Shown here: positions 1 to 11,028 of the stretch, piece after piece
Layout of the letters: each line of letters begins with the position of its first letter
Numbering within the stretch: position 1 is the stretch's first letter
DNA from: Mangifera indica
Lineage: Eukaryota > Streptophyta > Magnoliopsida > Sapindales > Anacardiaceae
Assembly (NCBI RefSeq): GCF_011075055.1
Contig: NC_058144.1
Span: 17,827,307 to 17,891,306 of the forward strand
Direction: 5' to 3'
DNA length: 64,000 nucleotides
Notes under the pieces: generated by a model
What the model was told of the DNA's origin: nothing
Databases searched by the model: none
The model's input: only the letters and a program-made list of their open reading frames with translations
Program-made: the position numbers and the translations under genes

Positions 1-1869
1 CAACCAGCTTAAATTTCAGAATACAAAATCATAACCTACTTCTTGTTGAGACTGAAGGATCATACACAGTTCAACAAAACTACACAAACATGGATATTCA
101 TGTTGGTCAATCATACTCATTTTTGGTTACAATGGATCAAAATGCCAGCAGTGACTACTACATTGTTGCCAGTCCTCAGTTTGTTAATTCATCTGATTGG
201 GACAAAGCTAAGGGAGTGGGTATCTTGCACTACTCAAACTCTCTGGGACCTGCTTCAGGTCCTCTTCCTGATCCTCCTAATGTACTTGACACATATTTCT
301 CAATGAATCAAGCTCGATCTATAAGGTTGTAGTTAAGCATATCTTTTTTCTGGATTCACATAGAAGTATACTGAAAAAATGTTTTTGAACTTTACATAAA
401 GGTGTTTTCTTTAGAAAACCCTCTATCTGAATATTTTCAACTGCTTGAAAATTGATGAACATTTAGACTCAGAGAAAAATCCTTGGAATGCATTTACCAT
501 TTGTTTTGTTTTAGTAATTTTCATATATATTGAAAATTTAAATATCTGCTTGTATTCTTTATGGTTCTTTTAGTTCTAGTAGATTTTGTGCGGACTGTTT
601 TTCATATCTTTGGCCTGATGGTCGTGTATAGGTGGAATGTATCTGCTGGTGCTGCTCGTCCTAATCCACAGGGATCTTTTAAGTATGGTGAGATTACTGT
701 GACGGATGTATATGTAATTCTCAATAGACCTGCTGAGCTTATAGATGGGAAGTGGCGTACTACCCTCAATGGTATTTCATACTTACCACCTGCAACACCT
801 CTAAAGCTTGCTCAGCAATTCAACATTTCAGGGGTCTACAAGCTTGATTTCCCTTATAGATTAATGAAAAGACCTGCGAAACTGGATACATCTGTAATTA
901 ATGGTTCTTATAAAGCTTTCATGGAGATCATCTTTCAGAATAATGATACAAATGTACAGAGCTACCATTTGGATGGCTATGCATTCTTTGTTGTGGGGTG
1001 AGCTTTTGGTTTGATATCTTTCCTTTCTCTTCTCCTAAATTGTGGATGAAAATTGGAATTATAAATTTTGAAAATTTTCCTATTTGACTTGTAGTATGGA
1101 TTTTGGAGTGTGGACAGAAAATAGCAGAGGCACATACAACAAATGGGATGGTGTTGCGCGCAGCACTACGCAGGTAATCTTCTGTTATAGTCTCTGTCCC
1201 CCATGAAGTCAATTGTTGAATTGCATGGAAACTTTTACACATATGCCCTTGTTAACCTCCAAAAGTTAGAAATTAAAATCTGAACATTTAGAACCTGTTC
1301 ATTTACATTATTTGGTGAACATGATCTACCAACCCAAGGAGGCGAGTTTGAAGCTGGTGGGGTGTGCCATCACTCTCCTAATTTTGCCTGTAAAATTTTG
1401 TTGTCTTACACCTTGTAAGGGTGATCGATAATCCTTATATGGTGAAAGTGTTACTGTTCAATTGATTGGAAGTTGGCTAGTTCCAAAAGCTTGTGGCAAT
1501 GTACCATCCCTTGTTGTCATGTTCCATTGGAGTTTTTGCAAAATATAGTTTCTAAGAGATGTTGGCTGTTTTTTGGGCATTATTGTCGTGGACTATTGAT
1601 TGGTTGACTCTGCACCATGGTGCATCAATTAGTAGTGGCATTGTGATGAAATGGTGGAAGGGCCAACAGTGATGATGGTGGCTGTGTTGCTTGGATTAAA
1701 TTATGGATTAAGATTTGTGATTTAGTGCCTTTAGCCCTGGTCAAAAACAACTACTAGGGGAGGTATTGGACAATAATTGACATGTGACGAGAGGTGAGGG
1801 GTAATAGCCCTAATCAATTATTTTTCACCATTACTTACCAAATATATATATAAAAATATATATACATAT

Positions 1870-1901
<32 letters not shown>

Positions 1902-4900
1902 GCACATTTTTCACTATTGTTAATATTCCCACAAAACAAATTCACGAACAATGACCCTTTTCATTTGACTTCAAAAAATTGTTTCAATACCTTCTGAGTT
2001 TCAACATTTTAGTCTCAACTAAAAGTTGTCCCTCACTCCCTATGTTTTATTGATATATTATTGCATTTCATGGGGAGGATTCATAGCACTGGTTTGTTGT
2101 GCAGAAGACTGCTACTGTTTTTTAATTTAATATTTTGTTGTATGTTGACAAAATCTTTAGTTAAAATAATTTTCTTATTCATCCCACGATTACAGGTCTT
2201 TCCTGGAGCTTGGACAGCTATTTTAGTTTATCTTGACAACCCCGGAATTTGGAACCTTCGATCTGAGAATCTTAACTCTTGGTATTTGGGCCTAGAAGTT
2301 TATGTAAATGTTGTAAATCCAGAAATTGACCAATCTGAGCCTTTATTGCCTGACAACACCATATATTGTGGTCTGCTTTCATCCTTACAAAAGTAAGTTA
2401 TTACAAACACAACTACTTTCTCATTTAAGTCATCACACTATGTTTCTTACATGGAAAGTTAACTTTCAGTGTTTTTCCGATTGATTTTGTTTCAAAATTT
2501 ATCTAGGTTGAGAATTGCCCTATTGGTCATTCTTTTAACCAACTATGATGGCGCCAACAATTTAAACTACTTGTGCGACACCCTGATACTCCGTTCTCGA
2601 GAATTAGCCTTATATTGCTAACCATCGTTGTCCCTTAGGGATTTGCCACTAAAGCTTTGATACCAGTTGTCATAGGGGTCAATGTTTCAGTCCACTAATG
2701 ACATGAAAATGATAATTGTGATGTAGCAATGTGTTCCCAAACTTAGCAACAATACTCAAACACAAAAAGAGTTAAAAAACATAAGTGCGAGAATTTGTTA
2801 CATTGATTCTAATGTGTGTGTGCCTTTGCAGTTCATAAAGTAAATAAAAAACCAATATGTTTACAAGTTAAAACTCAACCTTTTATTGATTATTCTTAAT
2901 CATACAAAAATGAATATACATGTAAATTCACTTCTTACTCTTGTTCGTTTCTCAAGTACATGTACAATAACTTAAAACTTATATTTATACACAAGACAAA
3001 TTACAGAGGGACAACTACAATATTTACATTCTAATCATTATTCTTGTAATTGCTCCAACACGATCGTAGGGATTCCAACAATCACTCCCATAATTGCTCC
3101 AACACAATCATAAGGATTCCAACAATCACTTCCATAATTGCTCTAACACAATTATAGGAATTCCAATAATTACTCCCAGACTTGGCTCTGGCATAATCAT
3201 GGGAATTATATCTTCATTGTTACAACCATGCACATATTCTTGAACCTTCTTGCATGCCCATCAAGTTTCTTGTAAATGCCGGATTAATTAAAATAACTAT
3301 TTCAATGCAACCATACAGTTTACTCTTAGCTTACCCAAACTATGCATTTTTCTTGTAATTCTTATTTTAGCCACTTTCTTGAGCCAACCAACCTTGTCTA
3401 AGGTGCATAAGACCTCAATTTAACATCCTGTCATGCTTTGCTCAAAGCAAGTTGTTATATAGGCAATGTCGATCAAATAGTGCTAAAAGTTCTGCATAAC
3501 CCTACTATGTAATGTCACCAATTTTGGCTAAACCTGTCGTACACATGACCTTATTTTTTGGTCTTGATAATTAGGGGTGTGACAAACTTTCCCTACCCGT
3601 TGAACTCAACATCCTCGTGGAGAGGGTTTATAGTTGGTTCAAGTCACCCTAACTCAAATCAACATTGTTGAACGGGTATGATAGGGTGTTAAATTGATGC
3701 CCTATGCATTTTAGACAAGGTTGGTTGGCTTAGGAAGCAAGAAAGTTCAAACATATCTTCACATTTGTAGCAATGAAGATATAATCCCCATGATATGCTA
3801 GAGTCAAGTATGAGAGTAATTGCTAGAATTCTTATGATTGTGCTGAGCAATTGTGGGAGCAATTGTTGAAATACCTATAATTGTGCTAAAGCAATTATGA
3901 GAGTGATTGCTTGAATTCAAATGTATAATTGTTCATTTGTAATTTATCTGGTGTATAAATATAAACTTTGAGTCATTGTACATGCAGATTAGAACAAACA
4001 AGTGAGAAAAAATGAGTCTACATGTATATTCCTTTTTGTATTTTTAAGAGTAATCAATAAAAAGTTAAGTTTTTATCTGTAAACAGTTTGTTCTTTATTT
4101 GCTTGTTGAATTGGGAAGGCACATGCGCACTGCAATCATGGTGACAGATTTTCCCACTTGTGTTGTTTAAGTTTTTTTGTGTTTGAGTATTATTGAGTTG
4201 AGTTTAGGAACACTTGGTTGCATCACAGATATCATTTTCATACCATTGGTGGACTAATAAATTGACCCCGGTGATAACTGGTATCATAGATCGAGTGGCG
4301 AATCCTTGAGGGGAAGTGATGGTTGGCAAAATCATTGCGTTGAGTGAGGGGGTGTCAAAATTGGAGTTTTTATTGGGGATTTCATCTCAATCATTGGAAG
4401 AAAGTGAGTATCCTTATGTCCTAGAGTGCTTATCTTAGTGTTGGTGTGATGTGGATAAGATTAGACACTTGTTGGTCGAAGTGATTGACATTTTGCTAAA
4501 AGAAAATTACAACATTCATTTGGAGATAATTGTTTTGATGAAGACTATTGATAGTATCAAGGGATGTTGTGATGGAGGAAGTCGTGATGTCAAGGTATTG
4601 AGGTTGAAATCTTTCAATGACACATGGAATGCCAAAAAGTTGGAGAATTTCATATGGGATATTGAACAATATTTTACTACCACCCATATTCTGAATATTG
4701 AGAAATTTGCTATGACGAACATTTATTTGATAGGGGACGCATTCTCGAGAAGACAAATTGGGGAGACCCAAAATTGAGACATGGGATGTTCTTAAGAAGG
4801 AAATCAAGGAGTAGTTCCTGTCTCACAATTCCTCATGGATGGTGTGAGAATCCTTGAAATGGTTGTGCTAGACAAGTTCCTTGTGAGGTCACATTAAGGA

Positions 4901-7900
4901 TTTTAGCTCTCTTTTTGTTGGGTTTCCAAACTATCTTTAAGGAGGACAAATTATTCAATTTTATGTCTGGGTTACAGAGTTGGGAACAGTTTGAGTTGCA
5001 ACGATAGAGTGTCTGAGACTTGTTGAGCACCATTGCAATGACAGATGGGTTGTTGGATTTTAAGGCAAGTAATTGTACTATGACTGGGAAACAAAATGGT
5101 AAGACCAAGGAGGATGGAAACCAATGGTAAAGAAAATTCTAAGGTGTGTGTTGACAAGAAGGGGAAAAGCAAACAAAACACGGAGTGGAAAGTTGCTCCT
5201 AAGGCTAGTGAATCTTCAAAGAGTGTATAGAGGTGTTTTATATGCAATGGTTTAACCGAGCCAAGGAATGTCCTGGAAAAAAGAAATTGAATGTTCTGTT
5301 GCTGGGGAAGACATATGTTCATTCCAATCTTGCAAAATCGCAACATTGGTAAATCCTTTATGGTTGTTAAATATATGGTTTTATGTTGGTAATGTAATCG
5401 ATGCATTTACTGCCTACTCTTTGTTGATGCACATTTCGATTGAAGTAAATAATGTAGATATTGTGGCAATGATAGATACCAATGTTACCTACACTTTATA
5501 GCATCTTGTGTGGCAATGAAGTATGAGCTAAATGTTAGCAAATGCTTGAGCCTATTGAAAACAGTGAACTCTAAGGCACAATTTGTGGTTAGTAAGACTT
5601 ATAATGTAAGTGTGACTTTGGATAGCAGGTTTACACAGACAAATGTGATGGTGATACATTTGGATAATTTCGATCTCATCCAAGGGATCAATTTTTGCTA
5701 GAAAGCTAAGTTAGTGCCAATGTTGCATTTGGGCAATGTGATGGTAATGTAAGAGGCACACCTTTTCTTTTATTATTTGTTCTTATGTGGAGAAGGATAA
5801 TAAAGGAAAGAGTTGATGCAAGTCTTGAAATGGTTGTAGAAAAAGGTCTGAAGTGGGCTTAGGAGACTTATTTTGCTACTGTGACTAAAAAGAGCAAAGG
5901 TGCCAAGATCGATGGGTGCATTGCTTGATCTTATGCCACCAGAGTTGCTTAAAACATTGCTGCCAAGGAGGATAATTAACCATAAATTACCTACCTATGC
6001 TCCTTACCAGATGTCACCATTAGAGTTGGCTAAATTGAGAAAGCAGTTGGGCGAATTGTTAGAGGTAGGGTATATATAACCCTCAAAGGTGCCTTATGAT
6101 GCCCTAGTGTTATTTTAGAAGAACGCTTATCATACACTAATGATGTGTGTGGATAGATTGAGCAAGGTTTGTTGGTTTTTCAAACTTGACCTAGGGAATG
6201 GATATTGGCAAGTGAGAATTGCTATAGGAGATGATCGAAGACAACCTGTGTAACAAGGTATAATTCTTATGAATTTCTTGTCATGTCATTTGGCTTGATA
6301 AACACACCTACAACATTTTACGACTTGATGAACACTTCTATTTGTTGTTGTGTACCTGATTGATATCATGGTTTACAGTAATTCGTTAGAGGAACATATT
6401 GTGCACTTAAGGAGGGTGTTTTTAAGCTGAGGGAATTTCAATTATTTGTAAAATGAGAGAAATGGGAGTTTACCAAGCAAGAAGTCAAGTTCCAAGGCCA
6501 TGTGATAGGGAACAACTAGGTGCGAATAGACCCCAAGAAAATTCAAGCTATTGTTGAGTGGCCTATTCTTCTAAAGGTGTCTAAATTGAGGTCTTTTTTG
6601 GGACTAGCCAATTACTATCAGAGGTTAATGTTGGGTATTCAAAGATGGTTACATCTTGACAAATTTGCTAAAAAGGTGGAGCTGAACTGTGAAAAGGTGT
6701 TTTAGGGGTTGAAGAAAGCAGTTGCCTTTGAATAGGTGTTGAGACTATCAAATTTTAAGTCACCATTTGAGGTGCACATGAATGCCTTAGACAAGGCCAT
6801 TGAGGTGTGTTGCTACAAGATAATCACCTATTTACATTTGAGAGTAGACAATTGAATTTTGCTATTGAGCCACTATTCTGCCCATGAGAAAGAAATTGTA
6901 GCGGTTGTGCATTGTTTGAAAGTTTGACGAGTATATCAATTGGGACTAGCCAGTTACTACTAGAGGTTTAATGTTGGTTATTCAAAGATGGTTGCAACCT
7001 TGACAAATTTGCTAAAGAAAGTAAAGAGGTGGAACTGAATTGTGAAGAGGCGTTTAGGGGTTGAAGAAAGCAATTGCCTTTGAACAGGTGTTGAGATTGT
7101 CAGATTTTGAGTCACTATTTGAGGTGCGCACGAATGCCTCAGACAAGGCCATTGAGGTATGTTGCTACAAGATAATCACCTATTTGCATTTGAGAGTAGA
7201 CAATTGAATTTTGTTGTTGAGCAACACTATTCTGCCCATGAGAAAGAATTGATAACGACTGTGCATTGCTTGCAAGTTTGACTAGTATATTTATTGGGAA
7301 CTAGGTTTGTGGTTCGAATGGATAATGTGACAAACACTTTCTTTAAGATGCAAAAGAAGTTTTCACCCAAACAAGCTAGATGACAAGAGTTCTTAGTAGA
7401 GTGAATTTGTGTGGGAACATAAGTTGAGCTGACATAACCAAGTTGTTGATGCATTGAGTCACAATATTAGTTTGGTATTTTATGCTATGTCTTGGGTAGA
7501 GACAATGCTGCTGGAACAGATTCGTGAGGTGGCAATGCAAAATGCAACTTATGACAAAATTTTGCAATGGGCCAGTGATGGTTTTCTGAGAAGATATTGG
7601 ATTGAGGATGGTCTGCATAAAATCAAAGGAGGTGGATTATATGTCATCGATTGGTGGAATATGGGAGCCGTAATCAAAGAAACTCATAACCAATGGCTGG
7701 ACATCTTGGTGTTGAACAAATGTTGACATTGTTGAGTCAATCATATTACTAGCCCAAGATGGAGGATGATGTTGAAGCTTATGTCAAAACTTGTATTGTG
7801 TGTCAACAAAACAAAATTGAGAGGAAAAAGGAGTTTGGATTGCTACATCCTTTGCCTATCCTGAATGATCATTGGATCTTGATGGACTTTATCAACAGAT

Positions 7901-9108
7901 TCCCAAAGGTGAATGAACTAAATTTTGTGATGGTTGTTGATAGGCTTTCAAAGTACGCCGTCTTCATTGCAGCACCTTCGGATGTAGTAGGGGAGTTATT
8001 TTATAAGACATGGTGAAATACTTTGGAGTTCCTATGGACATTGTTACTAACCGAGATGTGAGATACATGGGGTGGTTTTGGACATCACTCTTTAACATGA
8101 TGGGGACTAATAAGAAATTTTCGACGGTTAACCACCCATAAATGGATGGGCAGACTGAAAGAGTTGACCATTTGTTGGTAAAGCACTTGAGGCATTATGT
8201 ATTGTCAAGTTAGAAGAATTAAGTAGATTTGCTAGATAGTGAGCAGTTTATTACAACCCATACAGATTATTGGCGATGAAGGGTAGCCATTTCGAGTTAT
8301 TGTTAGGGCATTGACCCATGACTCCCCTAGACATTGCAAGACAAGCAACAAGTGAGAAGTGTTTTGCAACCTACCATTTTGCCAAAAACAGATAGGAAAT
8401 GTTTGAGGAGACACGTGACAGTATGCACGACTGTGACCCATCAAGTTATGCTTGTGCAATTTTGGGATTTTTCAAAATTAGGTCACTATGCACGATCATG
8501 CATGAACCATGCACGCTTATGAGTTGTTCATTGTTTGCCTAGTAGTTGGAGTATGTCAGCTGACTGTAGAGTGTCCATGTTGCCTCATGTATATAAGTTG
8601 AGTACTTTTATATTGCCTTAAAGAGAATTGTGTTCAGTTGTATCCATTTAAAACTTGAAAAATCGTCAATTATTACAAAATAATAATATTTTTCACCTAA
8701 ACTTGTAGCTCTAGATGGTCCACATAAATTCATATATAAAATTTGTGAGGGTCTAGATGTTGTATCACAATTTTTAGATCTAAAGCAAATTCTTGTTTGT
8801 TTTCATTTAGTACATAGATCACAAATCCTTTAGTACATAAATCCATAGATTTTTCTTTTGTAACATAATAATCTCTTCTGCTAACTGCAATCCATTAAGT
8901 TTAATAATAGGTTGGGAAGAATTCTCATAACTGTGTGTGCGCCCTTGGGTTTCGATTGTTGTCTGGATTGTTAGTTGTTCTTTGCTCTCATTGGGTTTTG
9001 TATGCTGACTAAGTGTGGGCACTTAGTGCTATCACAAATGAGGAAAATTTGGCTTTGTTAATCAAACTTTTGACAAGTGCAATTGGAAGATCTCTTGCAT
9101 ATCTTGAA

Positions 9109-9167
<59 letters not shown>

Positions 9168-9440
9168 TGAGGATATATATATGTATATATATTAATTGCT
9201 CAAAAAATTTTTGTGAAGTCATACAAATGTGTATATTTTGTTCGAAGCCATACGGTTGTGTGCTGATTTAGTTTCAAATTTCTTATTGTTATATTATTTC
9301 TTCACTTGTGCAGAGACCAAGCTCAGAGAGTTAAATTTTCAAGTGCAGCATCGATGTCGGGTGCAGGTAGAAGAGTTTTACTTGCATTTGTTGTAATATC
9401 AGTGGTTTGCTATTTATTTAATGAGGTTAAAGATGTTTGA
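1..9440 (+). CDS. SKU5-similar (SKS) multicopper-oxidase-like protein, C-terminal part (5' end outside window)
   Basis: Five exons join in frame: 1-325 (codons start at base 3), 632-997, 1095-1173, 2196-2392 and 9314-9440, stop TGA at 9438-9440. All introns have GT/AG ends. They give 363 residues of the C-terminal part. Family motifs are clear: [83 protein letters not shown] and [10 protein letters not shown]. This is the cupredoxin-fold SKU5/SKS family, which in Arabidopsis includes extracellular, partly GPI-anchored proteins affecting directional growth and cell-wall expansion. The type-1 copper ligands of true oxidases are missing: only [13 protein letters not shown] stands where the HxH motif would be, and no HCH motif is present. 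The last exon ends in a Ser/Ala-rich stretch and a hydrophobic tail ([15 protein letters not shown]), as in a GPI-anchor signal (inferred). Donor 2393 to acceptor 9313 spans 6.9 kb of transposon debris, so correct splicing in vivo needs RNA evidence. Confidence 0.9.
1174..2195 (+). other. Intron 3 of the SKS gene with a TA/CA microsatellite
   Basis: GTAATC donor and TTACAG acceptor. About 1 kb with no coding sequence seen. A compound TA/CA microsatellite lies at about 1844-1903. Confidence 0.75.
2611..3440 (-). repeat. Gypsy LTR plus start of internal region, inverted copy
   Basis: This stretch is the reverse complement of 3680-4345, at clear but imperfect identity by eye. It covers the LTR, the primer-binding region (reverse of TGGTATCAAAGC near 2655-2672) and the first bases of the gag leader. 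The reverse complement contains the same landmark as the other arm, TTAGACAAGGTTGGTTGGCT. It is therefore one LTR end of a second element copy in the opposite orientation. Confidence 0.75.
3048..3179. repeat. 44-bp minisatellite, three tandem units
   Basis: Three consecutive units of 44 bp begin AATTGCTCCAACAC or AATTGCTCTAACAC. Reverse-complement versions occur in the opposite LTR around 3800-3920, so the array belongs to the LTR. Confidence 0.8.
3577..4292 (+). repeat. 5' LTR of intronic Ty3/gypsy element with primer-binding site
   Basis: The left end is probably TGTGACAAACTTTCCC near 3577. Near the right end, TGGTATCATAGATCG (about 4279-4293) resembles a plant initiator-Met primer-binding site (TGGTATCAGAGCC type). 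Gag-like coding follows on the same strand. The exact LTR 3' end is not certain. No matching 3' LTR was found before 9313. Confidence 0.6.
4320..8335 (+). pseudogene. Decayed Ty3/gypsy (chromovirus-like) gag-pol in the SKS intron
   Basis: Protein domains follow the gypsy order despite many stops and frameshifts. The gag piece is at 4451-4777 ([19 protein letters not shown]). A CCHC knuckle relic lies near 5230-5290 ([18 protein letters not shown]). Protease-like sequence is at 5430-5520 ([14 protein letters not shown]). RT spans about 5990-6720 ([45 protein letters not shown]). RNase H is at about 6770-7480. Integrase runs about 7690-8335, with [11 protein letters not shown] (first Asp), [13 protein letters not shown] (second Asp) and [12 protein letters not shown] (Glu). 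No intact frame remains. It ends without a 3' LTR, so the element is truncated. Confidence 0.85.
6600..7298 (+). repeat. ~342-355-bp tandem duplication inside gypsy pol
   Basis: The block starting GGGACTAGCC at 6600 repeats at 6942 and runs to about 7298. It spans the end of RT to the middle of RNase H, so the RT-RH linker is present twice. The copies differ by scattered substitutions and small indels. Confidence 0.85.
8644..8880 (-). pseudogene. Ty1/copia integrase fragment (SIRE-like), reverse strand
   Basis: Reading the minus strand gives a pre-integrase CxxC piece followed by [29 protein letters not shown] and [15 protein letters not shown]. This is the N-terminal part of a copia integrase core. 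The first catalytic Asp is replaced (MNLCGP where MDLCGP is usual), and a stop replaces the Gly before KQTR. Only this scrap is present. Confidence 0.7.
9110..9166. repeat. (TA)n microsatellite
   Basis: About 28 TA dinucleotides lie about 150 bp before the last SKS acceptor. They create spurious Tyr-Ile frames. Confidence 0.95.
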
Positions 9441-10540
9441 GGGATTAAATTTGTTTCTACACTAGTGTACAATTTTGTTGCAATTGTAGCAGCATGTGTC
9501 CTTAACAATATAATATTTTTGCCTATAAAGTCTCTACAGAATTTGTGACTTTTCCTGTGGCCTCAAATGAGATGGACTTGGCAATGGCAAAGTAGTTCAG
9601 TTTGTATTGTTGTGGCTGAGAAACTATTCAATCGCTTTTTTTTTTTTTTTTGTTGTTTCAACCATAGGAGATACTTGTTTTTGCTGGGTTTCTGTTGATC
9701 TTGTGATTACTTGACAAGTATAAAAATTTTGAAGTATGTTTTCTTAAGATAGGAATGAAGGCATAAATTTACCACTATAATGGGGGACACATTGTCAGGA
9801 ATAAATTTCTACAGGAATAAAATTTAGGCGTAATCAAATAACAAATCTTCTTATGAGATTTTATAATTTATGAAAATCCTGTCATTAAAGAATATAAATC
9901 AACTAACATTAAAAAAAATATATTAATAATATGGATCAAGCAGGGCAATTTTTAATACGGTTCGTTAACCCGATAAAAAAAAAAATTAGGTAAGGGTTAA
10001 GATTTTTTTATACACAATTTATTTTAGATCAATTTAATATAATTTAAAAATAAATCAGTTTGTGTTAGAATTGATACGAAAATAATCTAAATTATCTTAA
10101 ATTGACACAAATGTTTGGAAAAATATTATTTTAGTTCAATATGTTAGAAATATATTGTAGAAATGTTAAAGAACAATATTAACAGTTATTGACATCCTTA
10201 AAAATTGTACGTAATTGTGGTTTTATATAGTTAAAATCGCTCATTATTTTTAATTTTTATTTAAATATTTATTTTATTATTTGGCAGTTAAATTTTTATT
10301 TGATTAGTAAGATTATTGATGTGTTTTAAAGGTTTTGATATGTAATTTTTAAACCATTTGTTAACAAGAAAAAATGTTATCTTGTGTGCTTTTATAATTG
10401 TAGATTGAGGTAATTTGTTAAAGAAATTAAAATACTTAAAACACTAAAAACACTAGAGTGAAATTAGAGATGACAATAAATTGGGTAAAAGTCAAATGAC
10501 TCAATCCTTATCTCCAATAAAGGGATGATGAGGATTCCTT
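9441..10540. other. 3' flank of SKS gene, AT-rich, no gene seen
   Basis: This holds the 3' UTR and AT-rich flanking DNA. Several AATAAA-like signals occur near 9800 and a poly-T run near 9636. Nothing else was recognised. Confidence 0.6.
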
Positions 10541-11027
10541 TGTTAAGGTAATGCCCTAGAATCAATGGAGATCTTCTTAATTTGTAATATTTTATCTATT
10601 ACTAATAAAAAAGTAATTTATTGATTACTCATATTGTTTGTATTTACATTATGTTTGTATAGTAAATATTCCCTTATAATGGTGGAATCATAATAAGGGG
10701 ATCTGACGATTAATTGTGAGAATTCTATGTACACATTAAATGATTATTTTAGAAATATCCATACTTTTGACATTTCTTTGACCAAGGGCACAAATAATGA
10801 TAATGAGATTATCATAGTGTTGAATGATTTCACCAAAAAGTGACAATAGTTATCACATGTCGAAGTTGTTTATCTATAGTTTAGTGTAACAAAGGACACA
10901 CATTGCAAACGTGTTCATCAGACAGACCTAATCTGGGGATTTTCATATGGATGTTACTCCAATGTGTATAGAATACATCATCTAACTTATGAGTATATAT
11001 GATCCTTCGTTTTGAGGTCACCGAATG
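10541..11027 (+). repeat. Copia LTR (family 'TGTTAGGGTAAGTGCCCTAG'), truncated at right
   Basis: It starts TGTTAAGGTAATGCCCTAGA and continues colinear with the LTR at 40536 for about 480 bp. Shared landmarks are TTATTAATAAAA-type sequence, TGAGAACCC and CACATTAA-TGGCTATTTTAGAAAT. It is cut at 11027 by the next element. Confidence 0.75.
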
Positions 11028-11028
11028 T

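Larger units (their letters stand above)
2393..9313 (+). other. 6.9-kb intron 4 of the SKS gene, filled with transposon remnants
   Basis: The donor GTAAGT (2393) and acceptor TGCAG (9309-9313) join a Lys codon split AA|A in frame with the C-terminal exon. The interior holds a gypsy LTR pair in inverted orientation, gypsy gag-pol relics, a reverse copia integrase scrap and a TA microsatellite. The retroelement lies in the same orientation as the gene. Confidence 0.8.

Noticed and set aside
561..631. Upstream extension of the open frame before SKS exon 2
   Set aside because: Lies in the intron; the family sequence starts after the AG at 630-631.
928..1242. 104-codon reverse open frame over SKS exons
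   Set aside because: Antisense shadow of exons 2 and 3, which have clear family homology on the + strand.
3048..3179. Possible CRISPR-like regularly spaced repeat
   Set aside because: Direct 44-bp tandem minisatellite without spacers, in plant LTR DNA.
9013..9271. Open frames with repeated Tyr-Ile residues
   Set aside because: Produced by the TA microsatellite inside the SKS intron; no coding signal.
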